Assembly: GCA_015179045.1 (NCBI GenBank)
Contig: WHUZ01000055.1
Coordinates: 186,001-250,000, forward strand
Direction of reading: 5' to 3'
Origin: Kalaharituber pfeilii
Lineage: Eukaryota; Ascomycota; Pezizomycetes; Pezizales; Pezizaceae
Length of the DNA: 64,000 bases
In this document: one piece after another, positions 1 to 9,891 of the stretch
How the letters are laid out: every line of letters starts with the position of its first letter
Position numbering within the stretch: position 1 is the first letter of the stretch
The notes under the pieces: generated by a model
The model's database searches: none
What the model was told of the DNA's origin: nothing
The model's input: the letters and a program-made list of their open reading frames with translations, nothing else
Position numbers and translations under genes: made by a program

Positions 1-612
1 CCGCGCTCTTGGCCCCAAAACCGATCCCCCAAATCTTATCCCTCGGACTTGCCTCCACAAGCTCCCTGTCCGCGAGCCCAAGCAATAAAAGCTTCAAGGT
101 CTCATCCTGAGTAAATTTGTAATAATTCCCCCATTTAACAATCTCAAATCTGTGGGCTGCCCAGACAGACTCGACGAAGTTGGGAATGGTACGCCCGCGG
201 GCGCGTTGAGCGCGGGGATCGTGGATGGACAGAAGTTCTTCGACGTCAGGGGGGAGAAGAGTGCGGCCTTGTGGACCATCATGAAATGTTCCGCGGAGGT
301 AAAGGTGTAGAGGGTAAGGTCGGAAGATGAGGTGGGGGGGCAGATTTGATACGGTTGGGTTTCAGGAGAGGAGTGGTAGGAGAAGGTTAGCAGGGGTGCG
401 GTGAAGGTACAGGAGTACCATTGGGAAAATGGGCCGTAGAGGGGCTCGGTAGGCTTCCAGAAAAAAATGGTGCTGGAAGGAGGGATGCTTGAGGGAGCAG
501 AGGTGGTGATTTTGGGTTTTTTGGGTTTAGGCTTGGATTTTTTGGCGGCCGTGGAAGGGAGAGTAAGGTGGGTTCCTTTGGCACGGGAGGAGGAATACGA
601 GCGTTTGCGCAT
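1..612 (-). CDS. NADAR-domain protein, 3' end off window, apparent frameshift
   Basis: Partial gene running off the left edge. NADAR (YbiA-like) proteins are N-glycosidase-type enzymes acting on ADP-ribose-like or riboflavin-pathway intermediates; the substrate here is unknown. Seen: a basic Lys/Pro-rich leader, then IFFWKPTEPLYGPFSQWYSC, TFTSAEHFMMVHKAALF (AEHFMM holds the family's catalytic Glu) and, in another frame, ESVWAAHRFEIVKWGNYYKF and EASPRDKIWGIGFG, the conserved C-terminal half. The two halves are in different frames; the switch lies at or next to a run of six G (249-254 on plus), and one extra base there would join them. No intron fits the gap. I chose the ATG at 612 because the in-frame ATG at 720 adds 36 residues unlike the family. 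Either a sequencing or assembly error in the homopolymer, or a real early-stage pseudogene. Family assignment is firm; functionality is not. Confidence 0.82.
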
Positions 613-1329
613 AATTATGGTAAGCGCACGCGTACGGAAGATGGTTGAATAGGCGTTGTTCCACTGATACACAAATTGCCGACTCGAGATATTTGCGCTT
701 TTAGTAGAGATCGCTGTCACGACGGTCCGACGAGTGTTCGAAGGAGCTCAAAAGAGAATATGTTCGAGTGACCCGATTGCGAGCGCAGCGCCAGATATGC
801 GATCTTATATTGCGATTAATTGTGTCGCACCCAGCACATATGATTTTCATAAGATGAAAAGTGATTCATTGGGTATCATGTCGTGGATCATGTCAGGGGT
901 ATAAGTCGGCTATCATCATTGGGTACCATGAAGTCATACCGTGGTACCGGGGTCAGGGCCCAAGAAGATGCAGTGATAAATGTGCAACACAGCCTGATTG
1001 AACGTCTGGTTTATTAGGTGAGATGGTGTGGAAGAAATTAAGTACGCAAGTGATCGATGCAGGGGAGAGACGAGATAACTAGCCAAGCGCAGCGAACAAT
1101 GAAATCTCATTGTGGGAGAGAGACATGCAGTGAATGAGTCAACTAGTAGAGTTCTACGTGCATACTCGCACCGTGGCTAGTTTCATAGTATTTGGACACC
1201 TGACTACTGCATATTTATGCGCTATGCGGTATTGTATGAATCAAGGAGAATTGATGTTCAGATAAATAAGATCCTCACCCGCGACTCTCTCGTAAAAGCA
1301 ACCCGTATGTAGAGTACAGTACTTGTATA
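613..1329. other. Spacer with a short MITE-like fragment
   Basis: No coding frame supported. At about 1173-1234 there is a decayed piece (TATTTGGACA, then a stretch containing TATGCGCTATGCGGTATT) that matches the inner arm of the snap-back element at 56,567-56,883, so it is probably an old copy of the same family. The 5' flank of the NADAR gene (613-780) presumably contains its promoter, but I see no defined element. Confidence 0.5.
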
Positions 1330-2233
1330 CCGTATTCACTCACTTCAGAGGTAAAACACAAACGCGCGCTAGTGTGGTCTTGGTAGAACTTCAGGCACTA
1401 TTAATCGCGCTAGCACAATCTTTGGTGCAATATTGGTATTAGGCCAGGCCAGGCCAGGCCAACAGAAGCCCTGGACTGGCCAAATTCTGGGCCTGGCCTG
1501 GCCCAGGCGGCCTGAAACAAATCAGGCCAATCAGGCCGGTCCAGGCCAGCCGAGGCCATTTAGGCAGGTTTAAGCCCATTAAACGAATCCCTCCACAGCT
1601 ATCCAGGCGAATTAAGGCCAGCGTTTATCAGATTGTTTGAATATTTAAATGAGTAGAATCTTCCATATATCTAGAATTTAAACAGCAGCAGTCTACGACT
1701 TTAGTCACGTATGTATCACGAACCTAAATCCTCGCCATATGATAGCCCACAGGGTGGCACGCTATGATAGTCTCATGATAAGACTAGTGGCACGCGAGTA
1801 ATGATATTAAAAAAAACAAAAGTTTGTATCACACTTTATATTCAAGTATATATACTAACAATATATTAGAAATGACGGACCTTCCCCCAGGCCATTTCTG
1901 GCGCCATACTCTGCACTCTCCCTATATGTGTTTGTTGATCATTCTTCTTTCTCCCCGCACCATCGGTCAGTATTGAAAAGCTCTTCCCCATAACATACTC
2001 AATATTTAATATCTCCTACTCTTCAGCCAGTCTAATAATTACCCTGATCTAGTCTCCTACTTCAGCACTCAGATTCTTCATAATATCAGTCTCCGTGGTG
2101 TTGAGGTTAGCATCGCGGTAATTCGGGGATCATCACGTGCCCTTGCGTAATACACGCGCACTGGCGCTAAGAGGCTTGCCAAGACCGCCATAGCGCGCGT
2201 TTGTTGTTTTACCTCTTAAGTGAGTGAATACGG
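1330..2233. mobile_element. 904-bp element with about 42-bp (extending to about 60-bp) terminal inverted repeats
   Basis: The left end starts CCGTATTCACTCACTT and the right end is its reverse complement AAGTGAGTGAATACGG. Over the first 42 bases the arms differ by one substitution and one indel; weaker similarity (GGTCTTGG) continues to about 60 bases. No coding sequence lies inside, so this is a non-autonomous DNA transposon or large MITE. I could not define a clean target-site duplication (flanks ...GTATA and TTGGA...), so the superfamily is undetermined. The interior contains a GGCC-rich cluster. Confidence 0.7.
1441..1560. repeat. AGGCC-rich imperfect repeat cluster
   Basis: GGCCAGGCC and its complement GGCCTGGCC recur many times here, so the tract is locally self-complementary. 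It is an island in otherwise AT-rich DNA and lies within the 904-bp inverted-repeat element. Confidence 0.75.
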
Positions 2234-4044
2234 TTGGAGAAGAGGGCATATATTTTCAGGGATCAATATGGAGCGTATAGATGGTATGTATAGGGAACAA
2301 ACCCGTGCGCTCGCGTAAACAAGGTGCGATCTGCCTCCAAAGAAAAAAAAGCATGACGGCTGCTGCTCCACTGAGGTACTGTACCACCCAGAAGTCAGCG
2401 CTGCAGCTGCAGCCTTGTGGCCAACCGCTGCAGAAGCATACCGATCGAAGCCTGCTGCGATCCTGCAGGCGCGCCGTTGTCGCTGCGACGTTAACATCAT
2501 CACTCGACAGTCCTGCAGGGCATGTGCAAGCGCCCGCTGATTATCCCTGCTGAACCATTCTCTCTCTGGAAATTATGGACCGCAGCGGTGGTACAAGACC
2601 AACGTCGGCGGCGTCAGGAATGCTCTTGCCCTCCTCTTCCCGTTCTCCTGCTATGGCGTCTTGACAGTTGTGATGCTGACTTATGAGCAGCAGTGTAGCA
2701 GCGATGTCCAGCTGGTCAAGGAACCATCAATTGGTTTCGATCAATTGGGATCCAGGCTTCGCTGCAGTGACTTCCAGTCTCTCGTGGGCACGGCATGCGG
2801 GCACTTCAACCTGCCCTGCTACTATGCTATCGCGCTTCAATGGAAGCGATACGTGTCATCGCAAGGGTTATGGATGCCCAACCGCAATCTGCATCGTTGT
2901 ACGGCGAGTGTTCTCGCCGAGTGTTAAGTTTGGATTCAATGGGGTCAGCTGCAGGCCTGTTACCGAGCTGCGTCGGCACTAGCGACGAGATTCATCTTCC
3001 AGCGATGGCAAGCACAAATTGCAAGATCCCCTAATTCAGACAGGCGCGCCCCTAACCCACCCGACTCCGCTGCCATCTGCAGTTGCAATTCCACGGTGTC
3101 CTTAAGTCCAAGGCGTTGCAAAAGAATGGAGAAATTGTCCATAGAAACAGCCTCGAAGCGTGGTTAGTTGTCTACCATCTGAAGCTATAGGCAGAGTGAT
3201 ACGATAAGTAGAATTAGCCTATAGGGGAAGCCCTCGAGTCGAGCTCGGCTCGAAGTATACCCCCAACCCTTCCCGGCGGACTGCGCTCAATCCGCTGGTC
3301 TAGGCTTGCACAGCCATCTCCCTTCGGTCCTGGGAAGAAGGCCGAGAGTACTGGCGCCTCTTGTACAAACCTTGATTCAGGTGACTGAGTCTCAGGCTCT
3401 GGGCACCCCCCCTCCCACCAAACAGAAACGCTGTTACTCAGCAAGTCCGCAACGGCTAGTCCCGCCCACACTGGCACCTATTTCTAAGACGCTCCCGCTC
3501 TCCTCTTCCTCCTCTTCTTCTTCCTCCTAGTTTCCCACTGAGGATCACTGGCTGAGTTCACTCAGCTACTTCAGGTAACCCAGCGCATCTCATATTCACT
3601 CTTTCCTCGTCTTTACACATCCATCCTTTATATATAACAATTTTTTGTGGACTCTATCCGGCAATCTTCATGTTAATTTAGCTCTCGGCTGCTCCCAAGG
3701 GGTCCTCTCGCTCGCCCTTCGACAGCGACCGACAAAAGTCTACTATTTGAGTATCCGTGATAAGATTGATTGTTATTACTTCACTGCAAGCATCTAAACT
3801 TCCCTAGGTAAATTTCGGAGCACAATTCTCGCCTGTTTTTTGTGTGCTATACCTTCCTAGCTGCTGCTATCTAGGAATGGAACATGCTGCTGACGTTCCC
3901 ATGTGTAGAGTCTTGGGCACCTGTGCTATAGACTTTAGAGCACAACAAAGAGTACCTACATCAGTGTTTTTACGTTCCGAGACCTTCGTGGGATTATTTA
4001 CAACCACTTGAGTTCAACACTTTCCGTTTTTTTTTTTAAAAACA
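2234..4044. other. Spacer and 5' region of the Met/Gln-rich gene
   Basis: Several short overlapping frames exist between about 2,280 and 3,530, but they are Ser/Arg-rich, mutually overlapping and resemble nothing I recognise. A CT-rich stretch (3493-3530, CTCTTCCTCCTCTTCTTC-like) and an AT-rich stretch near 3,630 precede the downstream gene and may be promoter or leader. A T run (4029-4038) sits just before the ATG at 4045. Confidence 0.5.
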
Positions 4045-6333
4045 ATGGACCCAAGTCCATACCTCGAAGGCGATCTCCAGTTATTTGAGGGCGCTTGCTT
4101 TTACTCGCATCCCATATTCGATGAGTTGGAGCAGTCTCTCTCCTCCGCAGAGCCATCAGGTGATGCAGATAGCTCTGTAGACGTGATAAAAGCGAAAGTT
4201 GCGGCGGGTGAATCCCAAGCAATCTTTCCCACTCCACCAGGCACGAACCCGTCGCCAAAAAGCAGACAAGATTCTTGTGTCGACCTCTCACCAACATTGG
4301 GAACATCCGCTTCAGAGAAGACCCCAACTGATCTGCCTAGTAAGGAAATTCATGAAGAATTCAAAAAACAAATCGAGGCACTTCAACGGGATAATGATGC
4401 TCTTAGACAGCAACTCTCTGAATTGAGTACACTTCAGCATGAGTTCTCTGCAGGAAATCTTGTTTTCAAGGAGGAACTCAAACCGTTCGCAAAAACGGCT
4501 GATATCGAAGAAATGAAGGCACGAATGATGTCTGAAGTTGAGAGCACTATCGGAGGCAGGCTTAAGGCTCTAGTCGACGAGAGAATTAGGGTGGGAATCC
4601 TACCAACGCCTGGGAACGTTAGTGGAGAGATGGAATGTTGGACTCCACAGGGTAACACCAAGCGCGTTAACTCATCTGGGGGTATGGTCTCGCAGCAAGC
4701 GCCAAAGCGTGTTAAGACAGGACACGGGGTAGGTGCTCCGAGTCCACATGCTGTTGTTATGCAGCAAAATGAAACACCTATACCCTGGCGCCAGTGCATT
4801 ACATCGTCGGCTCCGAGTTCCATATATACCCCAACTCCAGGTCTTAGCCCTAACCTGCACATGTCGTCTTTCAATGCCTTGTCTTTCCCACAACCATCAG
4901 CAACATTACCAGACAATTTTCTTCGAGCGGCAAGAGCATATCAATTGCACAAGCAGAAGCTTTTCAATGAACATAATCAGAATCCTCCTGCTAATCTTCT
5001 CAACGCGCTGCAGGATGAACTCAAAGCCGTATATAGTGAACTTGGGCCCGAGCACAGAAGTCAAGTTTTAAGTGACGCAATAGAGCGAATGCAACAAAAA
5101 GCGTCACTGAAAAATACTCCTGTTGCTCAACAAAAGGGTTCAATTAGTAATCCACCACATTCAACTTTGGAAGATGTGGCCAGAGCCGTTACGGCGCCGG
5201 CGATCGATGATCAAACTGTGAACTTTCCAGATAGGTTCATGGATTTCTTGAATGACCCCATTGTTCATTCAGACGTTCAATCATCGGTACCTGCAACATC
5301 AAAGTGCACAGCACCAACTGTTCAAGCCTCGACAACAGCTATTGGGAATGAAAACTTTTCCGCAAATAATGTAGTCAATTCCACGCCTTCAACGACCGAC
5401 ATGAGAGCTAATGGCAATCATACCAATGAATCTACTGTCCCAAACCAGAGTACCCAACAAGGAAATCAGCCGACGCACGTCAAGAAATCCCCGAACCTTG
5501 ATGCTTATCGGCAGAGCCTCGCAGATCGGCTTGTCCAGAGTAGTGAGCAAATAGCCATAGCAAAGGGCATGGAAACTAGACCATTAGAGGGCCAGATGGG
5601 TGGGCAACAGCAAGGCATTCCCCAGCATCAGCCACCAGAGCATCAGCGATTTGGCGAACAGCAAATCCATCTTCAAGAAGCTCAGTACCTCCAAGGATTT
5701 CCGCCAGTTCCTCAATCAGTACCTACACCACAAATGCTGCCTCCTCAGGCTCTTACAAATCGACCGATGCAATCTCCACACATGCTCCAGCCCAATCGCC
5801 CAATGCAGTCGCCAGGGATGCAAGGTATGCACATGCAATCTCCGAATGTGCAGATGCGGTCTCCGGGGGTGCACATGCCACATATGCATATGATGCCACA
5901 TGCAAATTCCCATATGCAATCTCCGAGCATGCAGCATCCCAATATGCAACATATGCAATCGCCACATGCACATCCGCAGATGCTGCCTGGGATGCCACAC
6001 CAATTCCCAATGCAAAACGCTGAGATGCCGATGCAGAGTATGCCAATGCAGAGTATGCCAATGCAGATGATTCCCAACCCAGACATGCGTTTTTCCCCAC
6101 TAGGAGGCTTCATACCGCATCAAGTACTTCAAAATGGGTCTTACGATTTCCAGGGACAGCAGCCATATCATATTGCATATGGCGAAATAGAGGTTAGAGG
6201 ACAGAACAATGTTTTGAATACAATGCAGCAACATTCGATGCCTCCACCACCCATGCCTGTTCAACGATCACCTGCAAGAAAGCCCAGCAAAAAGCCACCT
6301 GCAAACCGCTTACGCACTAAAGGTAGTCAGTAA
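4045..6333 (+). CDS. Met/Gln/Pro-rich low-complexity protein with N-terminal coiled coil, unknown function
   Basis: Single 762-codon exon; the ATG at 4045 has a favourable context (AAACAATGG). I do not recognise the family. Seen: an acidic N terminus; a probable coiled coil at about residues 101-135 (KQIEALQRDNDALRQQLSEL) with a second charged helix at about 140-182; a middle region with basic patches (PKRVKTGHG) that look like nuclear localisation signals; a Gln-rich stretch at about 515-560; and at about 572-682 a Met-rich low-complexity region built from units such as MQSPHM, MHMQSP and MPMQSM. The C terminus is strongly basic (RSPARKPSKKPPANRLRTKG). Composition suggests a nuclear, largely disordered scaffold or transcription-associated protein, but this is inference. 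Frame length and steady codon use make it a real gene. Confidence 0.8.
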   Translation: MDPSPYLEGDLQLFEGACFYSHPIFDELEQSLSSAEPSGDADSSVDVIKAKVAAGESQAIFPTPPGTNPSPKSRQDSCVDLSPTLGTSASEKTPTDLPSKEIHEEFKKQIEALQRDNDALRQQLSELSTLQHEFSAGNLVFKEELKPFAKTADIEEMKARMMSEVESTIGGRLKALVDERIRVGILPTPGNVSGEMECWTPQGNTKRVNSSGGMVSQQAPKRVKTGHGVGAPSPHAVVMQQNETPIPWRQCITSSAPSSIYTPTPGLSPNLHMSSFNALSFPQPSATLPDNFLRAARAYQLHKQKLFNEHNQNPPANLLNALQDELKAVYSELGPEHRSQVLSDAIERMQQKASLKNTPVAQQKGSISNPPHSTLEDVARAVTAPAIDDQTVNFPDRFMDFLNDPIVHSDVQSSVPATSKCTAPTVQASTTAIGNENFSANNVVNSTPSTTDMRANGNHTNESTVPNQSTQQGNQPTHVKKSPNLDAYRQSLADRLVQSSEQIAIAKGMETRPLEGQMGGQQQGIPQHQPPEHQRFGEQQIHLQEAQYLQGFPPVPQSVPTPQMLPPQALTNRPMQSPHMLQPNRPMQSPGMQGMHMQSPNVQMRSPGVHMPHMHMMPHANSHMQSPSMQHPNMQHMQSPHAHPQMLPGMPHQFPMQNAEMPMQSMPMQSMPMQMIPNPDMRFSPLGGFIPHQVLQNGSYDFQGQQPYHIAYGEIEVRGQNNVLNTMQQHSMPPPPMPVQRSPARKPSKKPPANRLRTKGSQ

Positions 6334-8317
6334 GCTTAAGGGTGCTCCATATAGGAGTTATGCGATATGTTACATAATTGATACCCCTCAGGGTCATCTG
6401 TTACCAATGTTGATGAAGCCATGATACATCTTCACCTGAAGTTATTTTTGACACAGTTTCTATCATAACTCCGCTGCTTATTTTTCTAGGCTATGGCTTC
6501 ATGATAGCTTTGAGTTTGATGGTGGCTTTTTTGAGTTATTTCTGTTTATTTTATGAGCTATAACGACAATTGATGAAAGATCCCTCGCGTTGTTTAAATT
6601 TGAAACATCCTTGGGGGTTGGAAGTTTGATACCCTAACATGTATGATTTCAGCTACATATCGGCTGGCTATCGATACTTATCCCAATGCATGTGTGACTT
6701 ACCTTGTTTTGTGGGAGATAGCAGGGACCAAGGAGGATGTCCGTGGCGGAGAGCAGAATTGTACTCTTTCATCAAGGCGTGTATATCATACCTTGCGTCA
6801 AGGACAGAGTCCACGATGGTATGGATGATAAATAGGTTGTTGATGAAGGATATCTTGACTATGCTTTTCTATTGAATGCCCCTTTATTTTCCTATATTGC
6901 ATTAACTTTTGTTGATGGGGATGCTTAGTTACCGATCTTAAACAAATTTTTGTTTTGAATACTCTTGGTCTGCTCGAACATGCTTCTTTGGTTTGCTCAC
7001 TTGGAAAAAAGCTTTTTTATATATAATGTCTTTTTGCTGATACTTTACGTGTTTTTTGCATACTCCCCTTTTTTTCCTGTCTCTTAGAGCATGGCCTAGC
7101 TGGGGTTGTTCTGTTTGCTGGAGCCAATGATCGTGATATTTGATTGCGGGACTGTCCTACTTTGTACTACTAGAGCTGCGATGCTGGATACAGACGGAAG
7201 TGTGGCGAAGCGGAAAATTAGGAGTTAGGGATAGCGATTGAACAGGCGTGAGAAGGAGGACCGTGTCTTTTTGCTTGTCGCTTCTTTTTACTTTCAGAGT
7301 CCTTGTGGATTCATTTGGCATTTTTTGTTTCTCTATGTAGTTACTTGTCACGGTTGCATACTTTGATGTAATATATTTCTGAATTGAGGTGGGAGGGGAG
7401 AGGAGAAGGCCTTGGAGGAAAGAACTGGATAGTTGGGGGTTTCGACTTGTATATTTTTTTGCTGTAAATCTATTCTTCGTTTGTCTATATCTACGGGTTT
7501 GCTAGGATCAGATACTCTATGTAATAATAGGAACGAAATTATTAAGAAAAGAAAAAGAGGGGAAAAAAAAAATTCTACATTGCTAGCGAGAAAGTCATGA
7601 ATTCATTACCTCTTGGTCATTGTCTGACAAACCCTTTTAATGATTTTTTTCCAAAATACTTAGTTATTTGGGGAAAGGGAGAGGAGGGTAGGACTGAAGG
7701 GGCGAGATACAAGGAAGGAGTTTTTTGAAATATAATAAAATAAAATAAAATAAAAATAAAATAAAAATATAAGTTTATAGATATATTGCAAAGACAGAAA
7801 CCTGCCAACCACAAGTTACTCTAGGATTACTTTAAAGAAAATATCTAGTACTCCTAGTATATAGCGAAGATCTTTTTTTTTTAAAAAAAAAGTATACATT
7901 TCGGTTTGAGAAGGTACCTGGTTACCCTAAAGGCTTTCGAAGGGCAAGTTGGAAACCTTTTGTGCTTTAGAATTAATGCTTGTAGCTCTCTTTCTTTTCT
8001 TTTTCTTTCCTCCTTTTGTTCGTTTGCTTTCTTTCCTTCATTCGTCATGCCGTGCAAATGCATCACACATATCCTGAAACGAAGTTAATCGATGTTGTTG
8101 TAAAGGACATTAAAATAAGAAAAATAAATAAATAAATAAATAAATAATGCAGGGAAAGCGCAAGTTGAGTCTACTCAAATGTGAGGAAAGGACAATTATT
8201 ATTCAGGGCTTTACAAATTTTCGGATTCATTTTCTTTTGGGGAGGTTTCCTAGCTAAGTATTCTTTTTTGTTTCAAGGTGTCTACGGTCATCCACTTTTT
8301 CCCCTTACGAGCCCAAC
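6334..8317. other. Intergenic: 3' flanks of two convergent genes
   Basis: AT-rich spacer between the plus-strand Met/Gln-rich gene and the minus-strand YIP4. It holds (AAAAT)n at about 7732-7768, facing T and A runs at about 7871-7890, and (AAAT)n at about 8121-8147. No protein-coding frame is convincing. Transcription termination for both genes presumably lies here. Confidence 0.6.
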
Positions 8318-9290
8318 TCAGCTGAATAAACACAGGGCTACTAGTGCAGTATAAAAGAGACCCAGCGGGTACACGGCGAGTCCTACTCGATTCGTAACGA
8401 CCCCGCTGCCGCCTAAAATGCTTACACCCGCCGCCAAACTCCACATCCACAGCACCGTGTACACTGGCAGCCTCACAATGACTGGCAAGCCCAGAGCGCT
8501 CAGCAGCGCGGCAATTGTCATTGGAAAGAGCGTGTACCCGATCACGCTTACCGACTGGAAGAACGAGATGTGTCCGCCGAGCAACTTAATCTGCAGCGTC
8601 ACGACGGCCTCTCCGAGCCAGACCATGGCGAACGTGCCGGCGAAGACGTCGGCGGACTGTTTAGGGTCCGCGGGGAGTGATAAGAGGGTGGAGAGGACTA
8701 GGCAAAAGAGCAGCGGGCCCCACAGGTCCCAATCCTTGATCTGCTGGGCGATCTGGGGGTTGGCGGCCGCGGAGGGATGCAGCTGGTGTAGGGAGTTGAA
8801 GCCGCCAGACTCGAGCATGGAGGCGGCGGTGGGCCATTTCTTGGAGAGGAGGAAGCGCGGCCAGAGGACGGAGAGGAGCTTGTGGTAGACGGAGCGGAGG
8901 TCGCGGGAGAGAGTTGCCCAGACGGGCTCGTCGAGGGTGTCGTGGGGGGCGCGGAGATCGCGGCCGGGGATGGAGGAGGTGAGCGAGGCGGGGTTGAGAG
9001 GGCGGCGGGCGGAGGAGGAGGTGGCGGCGGCGGAAGAGGCGGGGTGTGCGTCTTCGAGGGGGTCGTCGATGGATACTGAGAGAGAATGGAGGGTTAGCTA
9101 GGGCGGTTATGTGGGGGGGAGGGCGGGAGTGGGGAGTGGGGGTAGATGGCTGGGGTGGTGGGCATGGTGGGATGGTGGGGATGGTGGGGGAGGGGGAGGT
9201 ACGGTCGTCAGGGTCGATGACGTCCTGCTCGATAGGCTGTTCGTATGTCTGGACTGGCGTATAGCTCGGCCCGGCAGCGGAAGAGGCCAT
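8318..9290 (-). CDS. YIP4: Yip1-domain Golgi membrane protein, Yip4/YIPF6 type
   Basis: Two exons: 9290-9203 and 9075-8318, intron 9202-9076 with GTACC...CTCAG ends; 281 aa. Yip1-family proteins are multispanning Golgi/ER membrane proteins that bind Rab GTPases and act in vesicle transport. Seen: a soluble Pro/Ser-rich N terminus (start MASSAAGPSYTPVQTYEQ), then the family block DWDLWGPLLFC at about residues 144-154 that opens transmembrane helix 1. Four more hydrophobic helices follow at about 171-190, 200-225, 229-250 and 258-280, with WLGEAVVTLQIKLLGG between helices. DLWGPL is characteristic of the YIPF6/Yip4 branch. The spliced junction restores DPDD-LSIDDP in one frame. The upstream in-frame ATG (9314) would add only eight residues; I prefer 9290. 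It is divergently paired with RRP8. Confidence 0.88.
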
Positions 9291-9891
9291 TCTTGCTGTC
9301 TCCTCAACACACACACTCTATCACAGTGCTCTCGTGTCGTCTGTTTGTTACTTCACGCCTTCGTATCAATTATCGATATCGTTATCGTTCCGTATCAGAT
9401 CGCACTGGTGTCTCACGCCGAGGTTAGATCGCAGCCCATCACGCCAAGCCAGCTCCGGGCTAAGCGCAGGTAGTGTGTATCTAATAGCTGACATAATCAA
9501 GTTGCATAGGAGTAATCCGCACTTTTCTATCAAGTAATAGACTGCGTACTTGCAAGTCCTTATGGATATGGCTACGAGACTACTTACGGCTATGGTTTTA
9601 TCGATAGAAACATTGTCCCCACCCGTCCATGTTGTGCGATGCGAAACCATTGCGTTTCGCTTGAAGGACTACCGTAATGCCCTGTTGGGGAAGGCGCAGA
9701 AAAGCTTAGCCCACACCCTTGTCGCAACTTGTGAAAAATGTTACAACATCCCCCAGCGGGCCGAGCAGCAATTGTGCCTGCAGTTACAACCGCAGAGAGG
9801 CGACGCAATTCGAATATATATACAGGAGGAAGCAGGACAAGGAGATTGAGCGGAGGATATTTCCTTCCTTTCAGCTTTTCTTTACAGCAAT
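9291..9891. promoter_or_regulatory. Bidirectional intergenic region between YIP4 and RRP8
   Basis: About 600 bp separate the divergent ATGs at 9290 (minus) and 9892 (plus), so both promoters must lie here. An AT-rich block (TCGAATATATATACAGG) sits near 9810-9830, about 65-80 bp before the RRP8 ATG, and could serve as a TATA-like element. No other defined motif is claimed. Confidence 0.5.

Noticed and set aside
6639..6875. 78-codon plus-strand frame after the Met/Gln-rich gene
   Set aside because: Lies in the probable 3' untranslated region and resembles nothing known.
8418..9473. Several long frames antisense to YIP4
   Set aside because: They mirror the real gene on the minus strand, whose spliced product matches the Yip1 family.
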